Assembly (NCBI GenBank): GCA_022781445.1
Contig: JALETQ010000027.1
Location: 1-63,504 of the forward strand
Direction of reading: 5' to 3'
Length of the DNA stretch: 63,504 bases
Source of the DNA: Prevotella sp.
Lineage (GTDB): Bacteria > Bacteroidota > Bacteroidia > Bacteroidales > Bacteroidaceae
The notes beneath the pieces are model-generated. The model did no database searches, was not told where the DNA came from, and saw only the letters and a list, made by a program, of their open reading frames with translations. The position numbers and the translations under genes were made by a program. Below are positions 9,314 to 19,300 of the stretch, piece by piece. Position 1 is the stretch's first letter. The number at the start of each line of letters is the position of its first letter.

Positions 9314-9354
9314 ATTTTGTTTTCTCCTTTATTAATCGGGTTTGTAAAACGGCT

Positions 9355-10140
9355 TCATTGGATCTTCTGCTTGATGACCTGAACGACGCCGGCATCGTTG
9401 TAAACGAAGGCAACGACCGATACATTTTCGGCCTTCCACGATTCCTTGAGGGTCGTGGTGAAGGTTTCACGGGTGGTTTCATTATAGGCCACCGAGAAAT
9501 CGGTTCCCCATTTGCCGTTGACGGCAGTGCGGAACACATTGTTATGTACGTATTCGCGGTTCATGCTGCCATCGGGCATGAGCTGTTGGGCAACGATATG
9601 GTCTTCCACGATCCATAACTGAAGTTTGCCTTTCATGTTGTCGAGTCCGTAACCCTCGACGTTGAGGGTGAGTTCGCGGGTGTTCGGGTCGAACGCAGGA
9701 ATCACGTTGAGTTTGAGCGATGTGGGCTTTTGGATCTCGTTGTGGACATAGGTAGCCCACTCGGTGTGTGCAGCTACGCCGCTGACACGGTTGATGATGC
9801 CCATCGGCCACGCTTCGATTTTCCAGTAATTGTTGTATTCGTCGCCCAAATCGGTTTTGAGAAACCTTGTGTCGTTCGAGCCTTTGACTGCCAGTTGTCC
9901 GGCATGGATACTCACGGCCACGACGTTCTCTTCTCCGTATTGTGCCTGCAGGTGTTCGATGACCTCGTGTGCTTTCGGGCAGTTGATACATTTTTGTCCG
10001 GTAAAGTCTTCGATGAGGACGTGGCGTGCCACCGTTGCCGGCTCGACATAGATGTAACGGTCGGCTTTGTCGACCTCATCGCAGGAGGTGAGGAAGGCAG
10101 AAAAGGCAAACGCGCCATAGAGTATATGTCTTATTTTCAT
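9355..10140 (-). CDS. Omp28-family lipoprotein with CINC motif
   Basis: This is a 261-residue lipoprotein; the lipobox FLTSC puts the acylated residue at Cys20. The Omp28 domain follows with VLIEDFTGQKCINCPKAHEV, in which Cys51 and Cys54 form a CxxC and the preceding strand and following helix look like a thioredoxin fold. The C-terminal half is a beta domain ending VIKQKIQ, without a T9SS tail. It should therefore stay anchored to the envelope, unlike its larger paralogue downstream. It lies 6 nt after the DUF6029 barrel gene, which suggests tight co-expression. Substrate is unknown. Confidence 0.82.
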   Translation of the reverse strand: MKIRHILYGAFAFSAFLTSCDEVDKADRYIYVEPATVARHVLIEDFTGQKCINCPKAHEVIEHLQAQYGEENVVAVSIHAGQLAVKGSNDTRFLKTDLGDEYNNYWKIEAWPMGIINRVSGVAAHTEWATYVHNEIQKPTSLKLNVIPAFDPNTRELTLNVEGYGLDNMKGKLQLWIVEDHIVAQQLMPDGSMNREYVHNNVFRTAVNGKWGTDFSVAYNETTRETFTTTLKESWKAENVSVVAFVYNDAGVVQVIKQKIQ

Positions 10141-10146
10141 GGTGTC

Positions 10147-11799
10147 TTAGAAATTATAGTTGTACGAGAAAGTGAAACCTTTGCTGGCAGGGATGTAACG
10201 GCAAACACCGCCGGCGCAGTTGTAGCCGGCACGCGTGCGGCCGTATCCTGCCTGAATGCGGTGCGAACCTGCACTGAACGTAACCAGTCCTTGGTAGTAG
10301 TGCAAATTGGTTTCCCCCGAGTTATACATATCCGACACGGTGATCATCCAATGAGGAAGCAATGAAAGTTCGAGCAAGCCGTGAATCCAGTCGCCCTGGT
10401 CGTCCTTGGTGGCAAGGTATTGTGCCTCGCCTCTCAGGGTCATCTTGTTGTTGAAGCGATATTTGGCATCGGCGATGAAGATGTCGGAGTGGATCATTCC
10501 GCCTTCACCCTCGACAATGGTCTTGTTGTAGAACTGATTCATATACATGAGATTGAGCGTGAAGTCCTTGGTGAACTTCTTTTCGATCTGTACGTTGATG
10601 TCCTGATAATAGGTGCCGCCGCCCCATTTCCAGAATGCCGAACCATAGCCGTCGCTACCCTTTACGCCGCCATCGGTGATGTTGCGGTCGATGCCGTGTA
10701 CGTGCGAGAAGTTGATTTTCACGTTGGTTCCGTACTTGCCGCCGACGAACGTTCCTTTCTTGAAGCGGTAACCCAGTTCGGCTTGATATGCCCATTCGCC
10801 TTCGGGATGGGTGGCATAGGGATAGAATGCCGCCAAAGCGTAGGTTTGATCCATGGTGAAGGCAGGCAGGTGGTTGATGAACGAAGAGGTTCCTATCATC
10901 GAACGTCGGCTGCGGTAGGACATGTTGTCCGAACGCTTGGCTTGCAGGAGCAGGCTCATGCCGCTGCGCGAATAGCTGGCCGACAGCATCCCGACATATC
11001 CCCGGCGGTAGATGTAGCCGTTGTCGAACGATGGGTCTTGGGTCTTCTGGGCATATTCGGCCAGAAGGTTGAAGCCACCCTTTTGCAAGCGGGCACGCAC
11101 ATCCCAGGCATTGACGTTCTCGGGGAGGTTGAGCTTGTGTGAAGCATCGGTCATGATGTCTTCCGTTCTCTCGTGCTTGTTGACGAACGACGCGCCCAAG
11201 GTGATGTAGGTGTTGCTGTTTTGCAATCCCTTGAACCATCGGTCGAGGTTGAGTTCGATGTCGCCACCCGACACCAGGGCATCGTTGTAATTCCAATAAC
11301 GGCGTTGGAAACCGCTAAGGGCTTTGACAGTGACCCCGGCAACCGGCTTGACTGCCACACGGGCACCCAGCAGCGAGTTGTCGATACCGAGCGAACGCTC
11401 CTCGTAAGTGCGGAGAATGAATCCCGAACCGAACTGTTCGTAGAAGTTACCCAAGGTCACTTCGAGTTTCTCGGAGTGCATACGGGCGTAGATGTTGGCC
11501 AATCCCCATCCTCTGAAATCCTTTTCGTAACCGGGCATCGGAAACCGAAGAAATTCCACACGGGCACCTGCATCAAAGTGTTTGCTGGTGACACCGATGT
11601 TGGCGTATGTGTTGGTGAGTCCCCAATAGTCGGATTTCTCGGCTCCGATCTTCTTGTCTTCCTGTGGAATGAGCGCATCGCTTTGGATGCTTCCGGTAAC
11701 GGTCCACTTGTTGTCATTGTCTTCTTGTGCCGCTGCCAACGCCGGAACGGCGATCGCCACGACCAAGAGTGTTTCCTTAAACATGCTGTTGCGTATCAT
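10147..11799 (-). CDS. DUF6029-family outer-membrane beta-barrel protein
   Basis: This 550-residue protein has a signal peptide (cleaved after ALAAAQ) and a long series of amphipathic strands rich in Tyr, Gly and Trp, ending in FTFSYNYNF. That aromatic terminus is what the outer-membrane assembly machine recognises. Sections such as WGLTNTYANIGVTSKHFDAG and FYEQFGSGFILRTYEERSLG are typical of the Bacteroidota DUF6029 family. The start codon overlaps the last codons of the TlpA gene by 4 nt, so translation is coupled. The pairing with thioredoxin-fold proteins suggests a barrel that works with redox partners, but its activity is not known. Confidence 0.82.
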   Translation of the reverse strand: MIRNSMFKETLLVVAIAVPALAAAQEDNDNKWTVTGSIQSDALIPQEDKKIGAEKSDYWGLTNTYANIGVTSKHFDAGARVEFLRFPMPGYEKDFRGWGLANIYARMHSEKLEVTLGNFYEQFGSGFILRTYEERSLGIDNSLLGARVAVKPVAGVTVKALSGFQRRYWNYNDALVSGGDIELNLDRWFKGLQNSNTYITLGASFVNKHERTEDIMTDASHKLNLPENVNAWDVRARLQKGGFNLLAEYAQKTQDPSFDNGYIYRRGYVGMLSASYSRSGMSLLLQAKRSDNMSYRSRRSMIGTSSFINHLPAFTMDQTYALAAFYPYATHPEGEWAYQAELGYRFKKGTFVGGKYGTNVKINFSHVHGIDRNITDGGVKGSDGYGSAFWKWGGGTYYQDINVQIEKKFTKDFTLNLMYMNQFYNKTIVEGEGGMIHSDIFIADAKYRFNNKMTLRGEAQYLATKDDQGDWIHGLLELSLLPHWMITVSDMYNSGETNLHYYQGLVTFSAGSHRIQAGYGRTRAGYNCAGGVCRYIPASKGFTFSYNYNF

Positions 11800-12281
11800 T
11801 TTACCAGTTCGCGTACTTTTTCGATCAACTCCTCTTCGGCTCCTTCGGTGTAGCCGTTATGTTTGTAAACGATATTGCCTTTTCCGTCGCAGATGAGTAC
11901 GTAGGGAATCATCTGTACGCCGAGGGCACGCTTGAATTCGCTGTTGGGGTCGAGCAACACTTCGTAGGGCCATCCGTGGCTGTCCACAAGAGGTTTTACT
12001 TTGTTGACGTTTTGTGCCTGATCGACCGAAATGGCATAGAGTTTCACTCCGGTTTCTTCCACCCATTCATCGTAAACTTCGGCAATGGCCGTCAGCTCGC
12101 GGTTGCAGGGTTTGCACCATGTGGCAAAGAAGTCGATGATGAACGGCTTGCCATTGTTGGAAAGTGTGTCGGTTCTTACTGTTTTACCGTCAATGGTCTT
12201 GAGTGTAACCGACGGCAATTGTGCTTTAGCTGCTTGGAAGCCGATGAACAAAACGGCTAAAAAGAATAAGGTCTTTTTCAT
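11796..12281 (-). CDS. TlpA-family thiol-disulfide oxidoreductase
   Basis: This is a 161-residue periplasmic thioredoxin. A signal peptide (MKKTLFFLAVLFIGFQAAKA) precedes an AhpC/TSA-type thioredoxin fold with the active site WCKPC (Trp55, Cys56, Cys59) and the cis-Pro loop QMIPYVLICD. The length is usual for short secreted TlpA proteins. It is the first gene of a five-gene operon with two more CxxC proteins, so it probably passes electrons to, or receives them from, the Omp28 partners. The promoter lies 33 nt upstream. Confidence 0.9.
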   Translation of the reverse strand: MKKTLFFLAVLFIGFQAAKAQLPSVTLKTIDGKTVRTDTLSNNGKPFIIDFFATWCKPCNRELTAIAEVYDEWVEETGVKLYAISVDQAQNVNKVKPLVDSHGWPYEVLLDPNSEFKRALGVQMIPYVLICDGKGNIVYKHNGYTEGAEEELIEKVRELVK

Positions 12282-12313
12282 AATTTCTCCGTAGTTTATT
12301 GATAAATTGCTTG

Positions 12314-12321
12314 CAAATATA
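12314..12321 (-). promoter_or_regulatory. Promoter -7 box for the TlpA/Omp28 operon
   Basis: CAAATATA on the plus strand reads TATATTTG on the minus strand and fits TAnnTTTG. The tlpA-like start is 33 nt downstream. Confidence 0.6.
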
Positions 12322-12555
12322 AAGAAATTATCTGTAGGCAGGAAATTTTATTTGGTTAATCTTTCTTTATGAAAGCGTGATTGACAGGGGCTTCCACGGC
12401 CATTTCGAAAGCTTTAACGACGCGAAATGTCTGTTCGTGGTTTTACGAATGCCAACGATGCGGGGATGAATAGGGCAGCTGCACCTTATTATATATATGT
12501 TTCGAAGAGGAGATCTGCGATATGGCATACATCAAATCGAGGGACAAAAAGAAGC

Positions 12556-12588
12556 ATCCCAATCCGGATCGGAAAGTGTCATGGCCGG
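12556..12588 (+). repeat. Partial copy of the dispersed intergenic element (tail type)
   Basis: The stretch ATCGGAAAGTGTCATGGCCG matches the tail seen in the fuller copies near 29.4 and 49.1 kb (ACGGAAAGTGT). It lies just upstream of a 22-bp-period array in the long 12282-13231 gap. Confidence 0.45.
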
Positions 12589-12633
12589 CAAGAAATGAAA
12601 GACCAAACGGTGTGTTCACCGGGTCGGATTTAC

Positions 12634-12721
12634 AAAAGGGGTACTTTCGCCTCGCCATTCCTGTCCTTCTGCCTCGCAAAATCTGCCCTTTTGCCTTGTA
12701 AAACCTGCCCTTTTGTAAAGT
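12634..12721 (+). repeat. Tandem array, four units of 22 bp
   Basis: Four consecutive 22-bp units start at 12634, 12656, 12678 and 12700. The last two begin AAAATCTGCCCTTTTG and AAAACCTGCCCTTTTG. The general form is AAAA, about eight bases with TGCCC, TTTT, then a variable spacer. It lies in the gap between the divergent tlpA-like and alaS genes. Open frames across it look like translations of the repeat, not genes. Confidence 0.75.
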
Positions 12722-12982
12722 TGTTGCTGTGGAATGTTGCAACTGTTTGTAAAATAATGATTTATGGTACATGGTGAAGTGTGCGCCTTTGACTGGGCAG
12801 TGGCCTTGCCGACAGTTGTCGGTACTGTATGAACAAATGCCCTCGCCACTCCGATCGTGACCCTTCAGCCGGCGAGACATCAAAGGGGTACACAACAAAA
12901 TTTCTTGCAACGGCTTACGCTATATATTGATCAATCAATCTAAAAAAGAGGAAGACTCTTGTATATTTTCGCAAAATTATCG

Positions 12983-12990
12983 TATCTTTG
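12983..12990 (+). promoter_or_regulatory. Promoter -7 box for alaS
   Basis: TATCTTTG matches TAnnTTTG; a TTG at 12959-12961 is a possible -33 box, spaced 21 nt. This implies a leader of about 240 nt before alaS. Confidence 0.55.
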
Positions 12991-13182
12991 CGAGTTGAAG
13001 AAACAGGTAAGGGAAGCAGGAACAACCATCGTTCGGCTTCTTCTGCGACACTCCTTTCTGTCACCACGGCTCCAAACCTCTCCGAAAGCCTGTCGGCCAT
13101 GTGTCATTCAGCCGCAAGGGGATCATCCATGCCCGAGAAAGCCGCCGTAACGGCGATGGAAAGTTGCGCGTCGATTATCCGA

Positions 13183-13201
13183 ACGGCTCATCAAGAGCCG
13201 T
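13183..13201 (+). promoter_or_regulatory. Stem-loop in the alaS leader
   Basis: ACGGCTC (13183-13189) pairs with GAGCCGT (13195-13201) around a 5-nt loop, 30 nt upstream of the alaS start. It is too close to the start and lacks a T run, so it is not a simple terminator. A role in controlling alaS is only an inference. Confidence 0.35.
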
Positions 13202-13231
13202 CATTCCACCAAAATTAAGTAACGACAAACA

Positions 13232-15874
13232 ATGAAAGCAAACGAAATCCGCGAATCATTCAAACAATTTTTTGCCGACAAAGGGCACACGATAGAGATG
13301 TCCGCACCGATGGTTGTCAAAGATGACCCGACACTGATGTTTACCAATGCGGGCATGAACCAATGGAAAGACATCATCCTCGGTACCCGTTCACCCGAAC
13401 CGCGCCGGCGTGCCGACTCACAGAAGTGTCTTCGTGTGAGCGGAAAGCATAACGATTTGGAGGAAGTGGGACACGATACCTACCACCACACCATGTTCGA
13501 GATGCTCGGCAACTGGAGTTTCGGCGACTATTTCAAGGAAGGTGCCATCGACATGGCATGGGAATATTTGGTGGACATCCTCAAGCTCAATCCCGAAGAT
13601 TTGTACGTAACGGTATTCGAAGGCTCGGAAGAAGAGCAGCTCGAACGCGACAACGAGGCGGCAGGCTATTGGCGCAAGCATGTCCCGGAAGACCATATCA
13701 TCAACGGCAACAAGCACGACAACTTTTGGGAAATGGGTGATACGGGTCCCTGCGGTCCCTGCTCTGAAATTCATCTGGACTCTCGTCCGGCTGCCGAAAA
13801 GGCACTGACACCGGGCAGAGAACTGGTGAACAAGGATCATCCGCAGGTGATTGAAATATGGAACCTCGTGTTCATGCAGTTCAACCGCAAAGCCGACGGC
13901 AAGCTGGAGAAGCTCTCGATGAACGTGATCGACACCGGCATGGGGTTTGAAAGACTCGTGAGAGCCATCCAAGGCAAGACGTCGAACTACGACACCGACG
14001 TGTTCCGCCCCTTCATCAGCGAAATAGAAAGGCTCACCAAGCTCACCTATGATACCGAAAACGAAGACAGCGACACGCAGAAACACGAAATATGCGTTGC
14101 CATGAGGGTCATCGCCGACCACCTCAGGGCAGTGGCTTTCTCCATTGCCGACGGACAGTTGCCGGGCAATGCCAAGGCAGGCTACGTCATCAGGCGCATC
14201 CTTCGTCGTGCGGTACGATATGCTTACACCTTCCTCGGACAGAAAGAGGCATTCATCTATAAACTCATTCCGACCTTGGTTGCCGAAATGGGAGCCGCTT
14301 ATCCCGAGTTGCCGGCCCAACAAATACTCATTGAAAAGGTCATCAAGGAAGAGGAAGAAGCATTCTTGCGAACACTCGAAAAGGGCATTAGCCTGCTCAA
14401 CCAAGCCATGAGCGACATGAAGTCGCAGGGCAAGACCCGACTCGACGGTACGCAGGCTTTCAAACTGTTCGATACCTACGGCTTCCCGCTCGACCTCACC
14501 GAACTGATTTGCCGCGAGAACGGTTTTACCGTCGACGAACAGCAATTCACAGAGGAGATGGCCAAGCAGAAGGAACGCGCCCGCAATGCCGCCGCGGTTG
14601 AAAACTCAGACTGGCACATCGTGTGTCCGGGTGAGCAACAGTTCGTGGGTTACGACTTCACCGAATATGGCTGTCGCATCCTCCGCTACCGACAGGTGAC
14701 ACAGAAAAAGACTTCTTATTACGAACTGGTACTCGACCGTACACCTTTCTATGGCGAAATGGGCGGACAGGTCGGCGATCAAGGCGTGCTGGTGAACGAA
14801 ACCGAAACCATCGACGTCATCGACACGAAACGCGAAAACAACCAGTCGGTCCATATCGTCAAGCAGCTGCCGAAGGACATCGAGGCGGAATTCATGGCGT
14901 GTGTCGATACTGAAAAACGCGAAGCCAGCGCAGCCAATCACACAGCCACCCACCTGCTTGACTACGCGCTCAAGAAGGTGCTGGGTGACCATGTGGAACA
15001 GAAGGGTTCGCTGGTAAGCCCCGATACGTTGCGTTTCGACTTCTCACACTTCCGGAAAGTGACCGACGGAGAATTGCGGGAAGTGGAACGGACCATCAAC
15101 GCCATGATCAGAGAAAACATCGCCATGACCGAATATAGGGACACCCCCATCGAAGAAGCGCGCAAGTTGGGTGCCATCGCCCTGTTCGGCGAGAAATACG
15201 AAGACAAGGTGCGTGTGGTGCAGTTTGGCCCGAGTTGCGAGTTCTGTGGTGGTATCCATGTGAAGCAAACGGGACAAATCGGCATTTTCAAAATTATAAG
15301 CGAAAGCTCTGTTGCAGCAGGCATCAGGCGTATCGAAGCCAAGACGGGCAGCCAATGTGAAGAATATTTCTACCGGCTGGAAGACAATTTCCGCGCCGTG
15401 GCTGCACTGTTCAACAACGCCAAAGACCTGCACGGTGTCATCGGGAAGTATATCGACGAACACGACAGCATGAAGAAAGAGATCGAAGCCTTTCAGGCAC
15501 AGATGGTTCAGCGCGAAACCGAGCGTCTGGTGGCTGCCGCCCGCACAGTCAACGGCGTGAAGGTGGTCACCGAAGTGATGCGGCTCACTCCCGATGCAGC
15601 CAAAGACCTCGTGTTCAAAGTGCGTCAGGCCATTCCCGAAGGACTGCTTTGTGTCATCGGTTCGATCCATCAGGACAAACCGTTGTTGAGCGTCATGGTG
15701 AGCGAAGACATGGTGAAAGACCATGGACTCAATGCCGGACAAATGGTCAGGGAGGCTGCCAAACTCATCAAAGGCGGTGGCGGCGGGCAACCTCACTTTG
15801 CCACTGCCGGCGGAAAAGATACCGACGGACTGTCGGCTGCCGTCGACAAGGTGGTGGAAATGGCAAAACTCTAA
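13232..15874 (+). CDS. alaS: Alanyl-tRNA synthetase
   Basis: This 880-residue cytoplasmic enzyme charges tRNA-Ala and edits mischarged Ser and Gly. The N-terminus ([19 protein letters not shown]) and catalytic core ([16 protein letters not shown]) are class II. The editing domain carries the zinc-site residues [12 protein letters not shown] (around residue 570) and [10 protein letters not shown] (around 670). The C-terminal DHH-type domain ends in a Gly-rich run ([14 protein letters not shown]). Length matches the bacterial family. It is transcribed alone, with a long leader that contains a small hairpin. Confidence 0.98.
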   Translation: MKANEIRESFKQFFADKGHTIEMSAPMVVKDDPTLMFTNAGMNQWKDIILGTRSPEPRRRADSQKCLRVSGKHNDLEEVGHDTYHHTMFEMLGNWSFGDYFKEGAIDMAWEYLVDILKLNPEDLYVTVFEGSEEEQLERDNEAAGYWRKHVPEDHIINGNKHDNFWEMGDTGPCGPCSEIHLDSRPAAEKALTPGRELVNKDHPQVIEIWNLVFMQFNRKADGKLEKLSMNVIDTGMGFERLVRAIQGKTSNYDTDVFRPFISEIERLTKLTYDTENEDSDTQKHEICVAMRVIADHLRAVAFSIADGQLPGNAKAGYVIRRILRRAVRYAYTFLGQKEAFIYKLIPTLVAEMGAAYPELPAQQILIEKVIKEEEEAFLRTLEKGISLLNQAMSDMKSQGKTRLDGTQAFKLFDTYGFPLDLTELICRENGFTVDEQQFTEEMAKQKERARNAAAVENSDWHIVCPGEQQFVGYDFTEYGCRILRYRQVTQKKTSYYELVLDRTPFYGEMGGQVGDQGVLVNETETIDVIDTKRENNQSVHIVKQLPKDIEAEFMACVDTEKREASAANHTATHLLDYALKKVLGDHVEQKGSLVSPDTLRFDFSHFRKVTDGELREVERTINAMIRENIAMTEYRDTPIEEARKLGAIALFGEKYEDKVRVVQFGPSCEFCGGIHVKQTGQIGIFKIISESSVAAGIRRIEAKTGSQCEEYFYRLEDNFRAVAALFNNAKDLHGVIGKYIDEHDSMKKEIEAFQAQMVQRETERLVAAARTVNGVKVVTEVMRLTPDAAKDLVFKVRQAIPEGLLCVIGSIHQDKPLLSVMVSEDMVKDHGLNAGQMVREAAKLIKGGGGGQPHFATAGGKDTDGLSAAVDKVVEMAKL

Positions 15875-16338
15875 GCACAGGGTATTCGCGAACAGCCCTG
15901 CGTAACTTTGTCATCATCGGTTGACGGACGGTGACCATGAAGCGATTCACGCACCATGCGGCATCAACCGATGATGTTTCCCGGTTGTCACCACGGTCAG
16001 GAGTGACCGGAAACCAAAACCTTGACAACGTATGATCCCCAATAGATCGTGAGATTCCGAAACTCTGTCTTGTCCGGTGTCGGGAATGTGGCTATCCAAA
16101 TGCGCCGGCAAACGGACGACAACGGCCCGGAAACTTCGGGAACATCGTGAGGATGTTCCGGGTGGAATGGTGAACATCAGTGATAAACAATGGGAAACCG
16201 ACTCCCCGAACCGACCGGCGAAGGGCGGTTGCGGTGCTTCCGAAACCGGGATAAACAAGCATCGTCTGCCCGTCAAGAACAAACTTTACTTTAAGACGAA
16301 ACCTACAAGCAATGATAGAGATGTATTCACTTTTAACA
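15875..16338. other. Intergenic gap with a degenerate dispersed element
   Basis: About 460 bases without a supported gene. The part from 16036 to 16090 (CCCCAATAGATCGTGAGATT and onward to TTGTCCGGTGTCGGG) follows the head pattern of the dispersed element. No TAnnTTTG box was found at the expected place for the downstream gene. Confidence 0.45.
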
Positions 16339-19300
16339 ATGAACAATATGAACAGTAAACTAAGAAAATTGCTTGTAGCCATGATTGCGTGGACAGCCAT
16401 GTTTGCGCCGGCACAAGCTCAGTTGTATTTGGAGGAGAACTTCAACTACAACACAGGTGATTTGTACAATCAAGGAGGATGGATGTTGTATAATTACACC
16501 AATTATGTGAACAGTCCCATCCAAGTCATCGACAAGCAACTGACCTATCCCGGTTATGCCGACGAGCCGAAAGGCAAAGTCATTGAGCTGACCAACACGA
16601 CAGAAAGCAATCAGAGTCTGGACAAGATTTTCAAAGATGACGAGTTGAAAACTGGCACGGTCTATTATGCTTTCCTTGTGAACATCAAAGGAATCAACAC
16701 CGAAGCCACTCAGGCAAGCGACTTCATCGCGCTGGTTCAACAACGCGGAACAACCTTTACGGACGGGAACAACGGTTTCACCTTCGGCAGAGTCTTTGCC
16801 AAAGAGAGCAGCGCAGGTCACTTCTATCTGGGTATCTGCAGAGGCCAGGGAACGGAATCGGCTGTAGCCTTTGCCCCGGACGAATACGAATACGGCAAAA
16901 CTTACCTCGTTGTCGTGAAGTATGAAATTGTGGGAGAAAACGCGGGATTCTCTGATGCCGACGATAACGTGTCGCTCTTCGTGAATCCCCAAACCGGCAC
17001 CGACGAACCGGCACCGACAGCCGTTCACACCAATACCACGACAAAGGATTTCCGTATCGGTGCAACTACCGGCGGATTGAAGGGTATCGCACTCATGCAG
17101 AACCATTCGGGATACAAGAATGCCGTGAATGCAGAGATCGGCAACATCCGTATTGCCGGCACTTGGAATGAAGTGTTGGGGCAAACGGGAGGCGGTCCGG
17201 TGGTAGAGATTCCGACTTTGACGACCGATTACGTGTCGCCGGGCAACTATATGACATTCAGCAAGTCGGGCTTGACCCTCGTGGGACGTGAGTATTCGAC
17301 GACCATTCATCTCTCGGGTACCAACCTGAAAGGTGATGTGACCCTCGAAGGACCGGCCGACAGCGACTTTACCATTACCCCGGGAACAACCTTGACCAAA
17401 GACCAAGTGGAAGCAGGCGTGGACATCGTCGTGACGTTCAAGCCCACCAAATATGCGCAGACCAATGCAACGCTGACAGTCAGCAGCCAAGATGCCAAGG
17501 CTCTCAGCATTCCGTTGAGTACCATCAGCTGTGTCGCCAAGGAAGTGAACAACCTCTCTGAAATTGTCAATATCGACAACACCACCGGCGAAAACGGCCC
17601 CAACAATCTCTATCTCGTGAAAAATGCCGTGACGGTATCGCACAAAGCCGATATGGGCTATGGTATTTATTACTACATGCAGGACGCCACTGGAGGTGCC
17701 TATGTCGAACCGGGCGACGGTTTCAACAAGATGTTCCCCAATGCAGCTTTCACTTTTGAAAGAGGAGATGAAGTTTCCGACCTCGTGGTATTGGCAAACA
17801 ACAAGCTCAACATGCTCTATCTGTCGGCTTGGAACGGCATGAATGACGGTGAATATACCCTCGTTTCGCAGAAGAAAGAAGTCGAACCTCGTGTGCTGAC
17901 CGCCAAGGACATGAAAGCCGGCGGAGCTGCCTTGACCAACATGCTGGTGAGAATCGAAGGCGTGACGTTCGGTCACAGAAACGGAACGCAGCTGACACCG
18001 ATCACCGAAGGCGAGACTTTTACCGATGACATCAACAACCGTGCCGCATTCCAAGATGCCTCGGGTGCCATCATCGACGTCCGTATCCTGAAGGGTTCCG
18101 ACCTCATCGGTACCCCGATTCCTGCATACGGCAACATCACGGGTATCTCCACTTCATCGACAGGCATGATGCTGCTGCCCCGTGACAAGGCCGATGTCGG
18201 AGCCGTGACTCCTCCCGTGGCGGTGAAAGAACTGCTCGACAACTGGAGCTTCGAGAGCTGGCAGACAAGTTTCTTGGGCGATTCGCCCGAAGGATGGGAC
18301 ACCACGCTCGGCGAATGTACCCAAGAGAAGACCGACAAGATTGACGGCAGCGTGGCATTGCGCCTCAAAGCCGGCAACAAAGATGTGTCGGGTAAACTCG
18401 GACAGGAAGTGAAACCGTTCGCCGAAGATGCCTTCGTAGCCGGTGAACAATATGAAATGACCATCAACTACAAAGTCGTGACCCCTGCTGCCGACGGCAA
18501 AACCGTTGTGTTGAACAGCACTTGGATGAAAGGCGAAGAGGTGCTTGATGCCGATGCCGCACTGATCAACAACGGCGAAAGCCTCGAAGCTGCCGGAAAC
18601 TGGACCGAAAAGAAAGTCATCGTGACCGTTCCGGCCGATGCAGACCGCTTCTACTTCTCGTTGAAAGTGGGAAAAGGTGCCGAAGTCCTGTTTGACAAAT
18701 TTGGCTTCAAACCTTATGATAACGGTGAAGCCTCATTGCTGATCTCTCCCCAATCAGCCACGTTCAGCTCGACACTCAACAAGGCTGTAACCCGCGAAAT
18801 CATCGTCAAAGCCAACCATATCGAGAAAGATATCAACCTGCAGGTGACCGGTACGAACCGCGCAATGTTCTCGGTCGAGCCTGCAAGCATCCCCGCCGGA
18901 CAGAAAGCCACCATTGTGAAGGTGACCTATCTGCCCACGGAAGCATCTGCCAACCACAAGGCTACCCTGCTCCTCGACCCGCAGACAGAAGGTGTGTCGG
19001 GCATGGTTTCGCTCACCGGTGCCGCTTACGACCCGGAAAATCCGCCGACAATCACCCCCGAAATGACAGAGATGCAGTTTGATGCAGCCGTAGGCAAAAG
19101 TCAGACGAAGACGCTCAAAGTGGCAAGCAAGAACATTCTCGACTATTTCGTGACCGCCAAAGTGGTGAACACCAACCTCGGATTGTTTACCCTGAGTACC
19201 GGCAGCATTGCCAAAAACCAAGATGCAGCCGAACTCAACATCACCTTCACGCCGAAAGAAGCCGGAACATTCAACCAGACCGTAGAACTGTCGGCTACCT

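Noticed and set aside
12634..12721. Possible CRISPR array at the 22-bp repeats
   Set aside because: Units are contiguous and diverge from one another; there are no unique spacers between identical repeats and no cas genes in the window.
12427..12910. Open frames on both strands in the gap before alaS
   Set aside because: They run through the 22-bp array and have no signal, domain or conserved look; they arise from the repeat.
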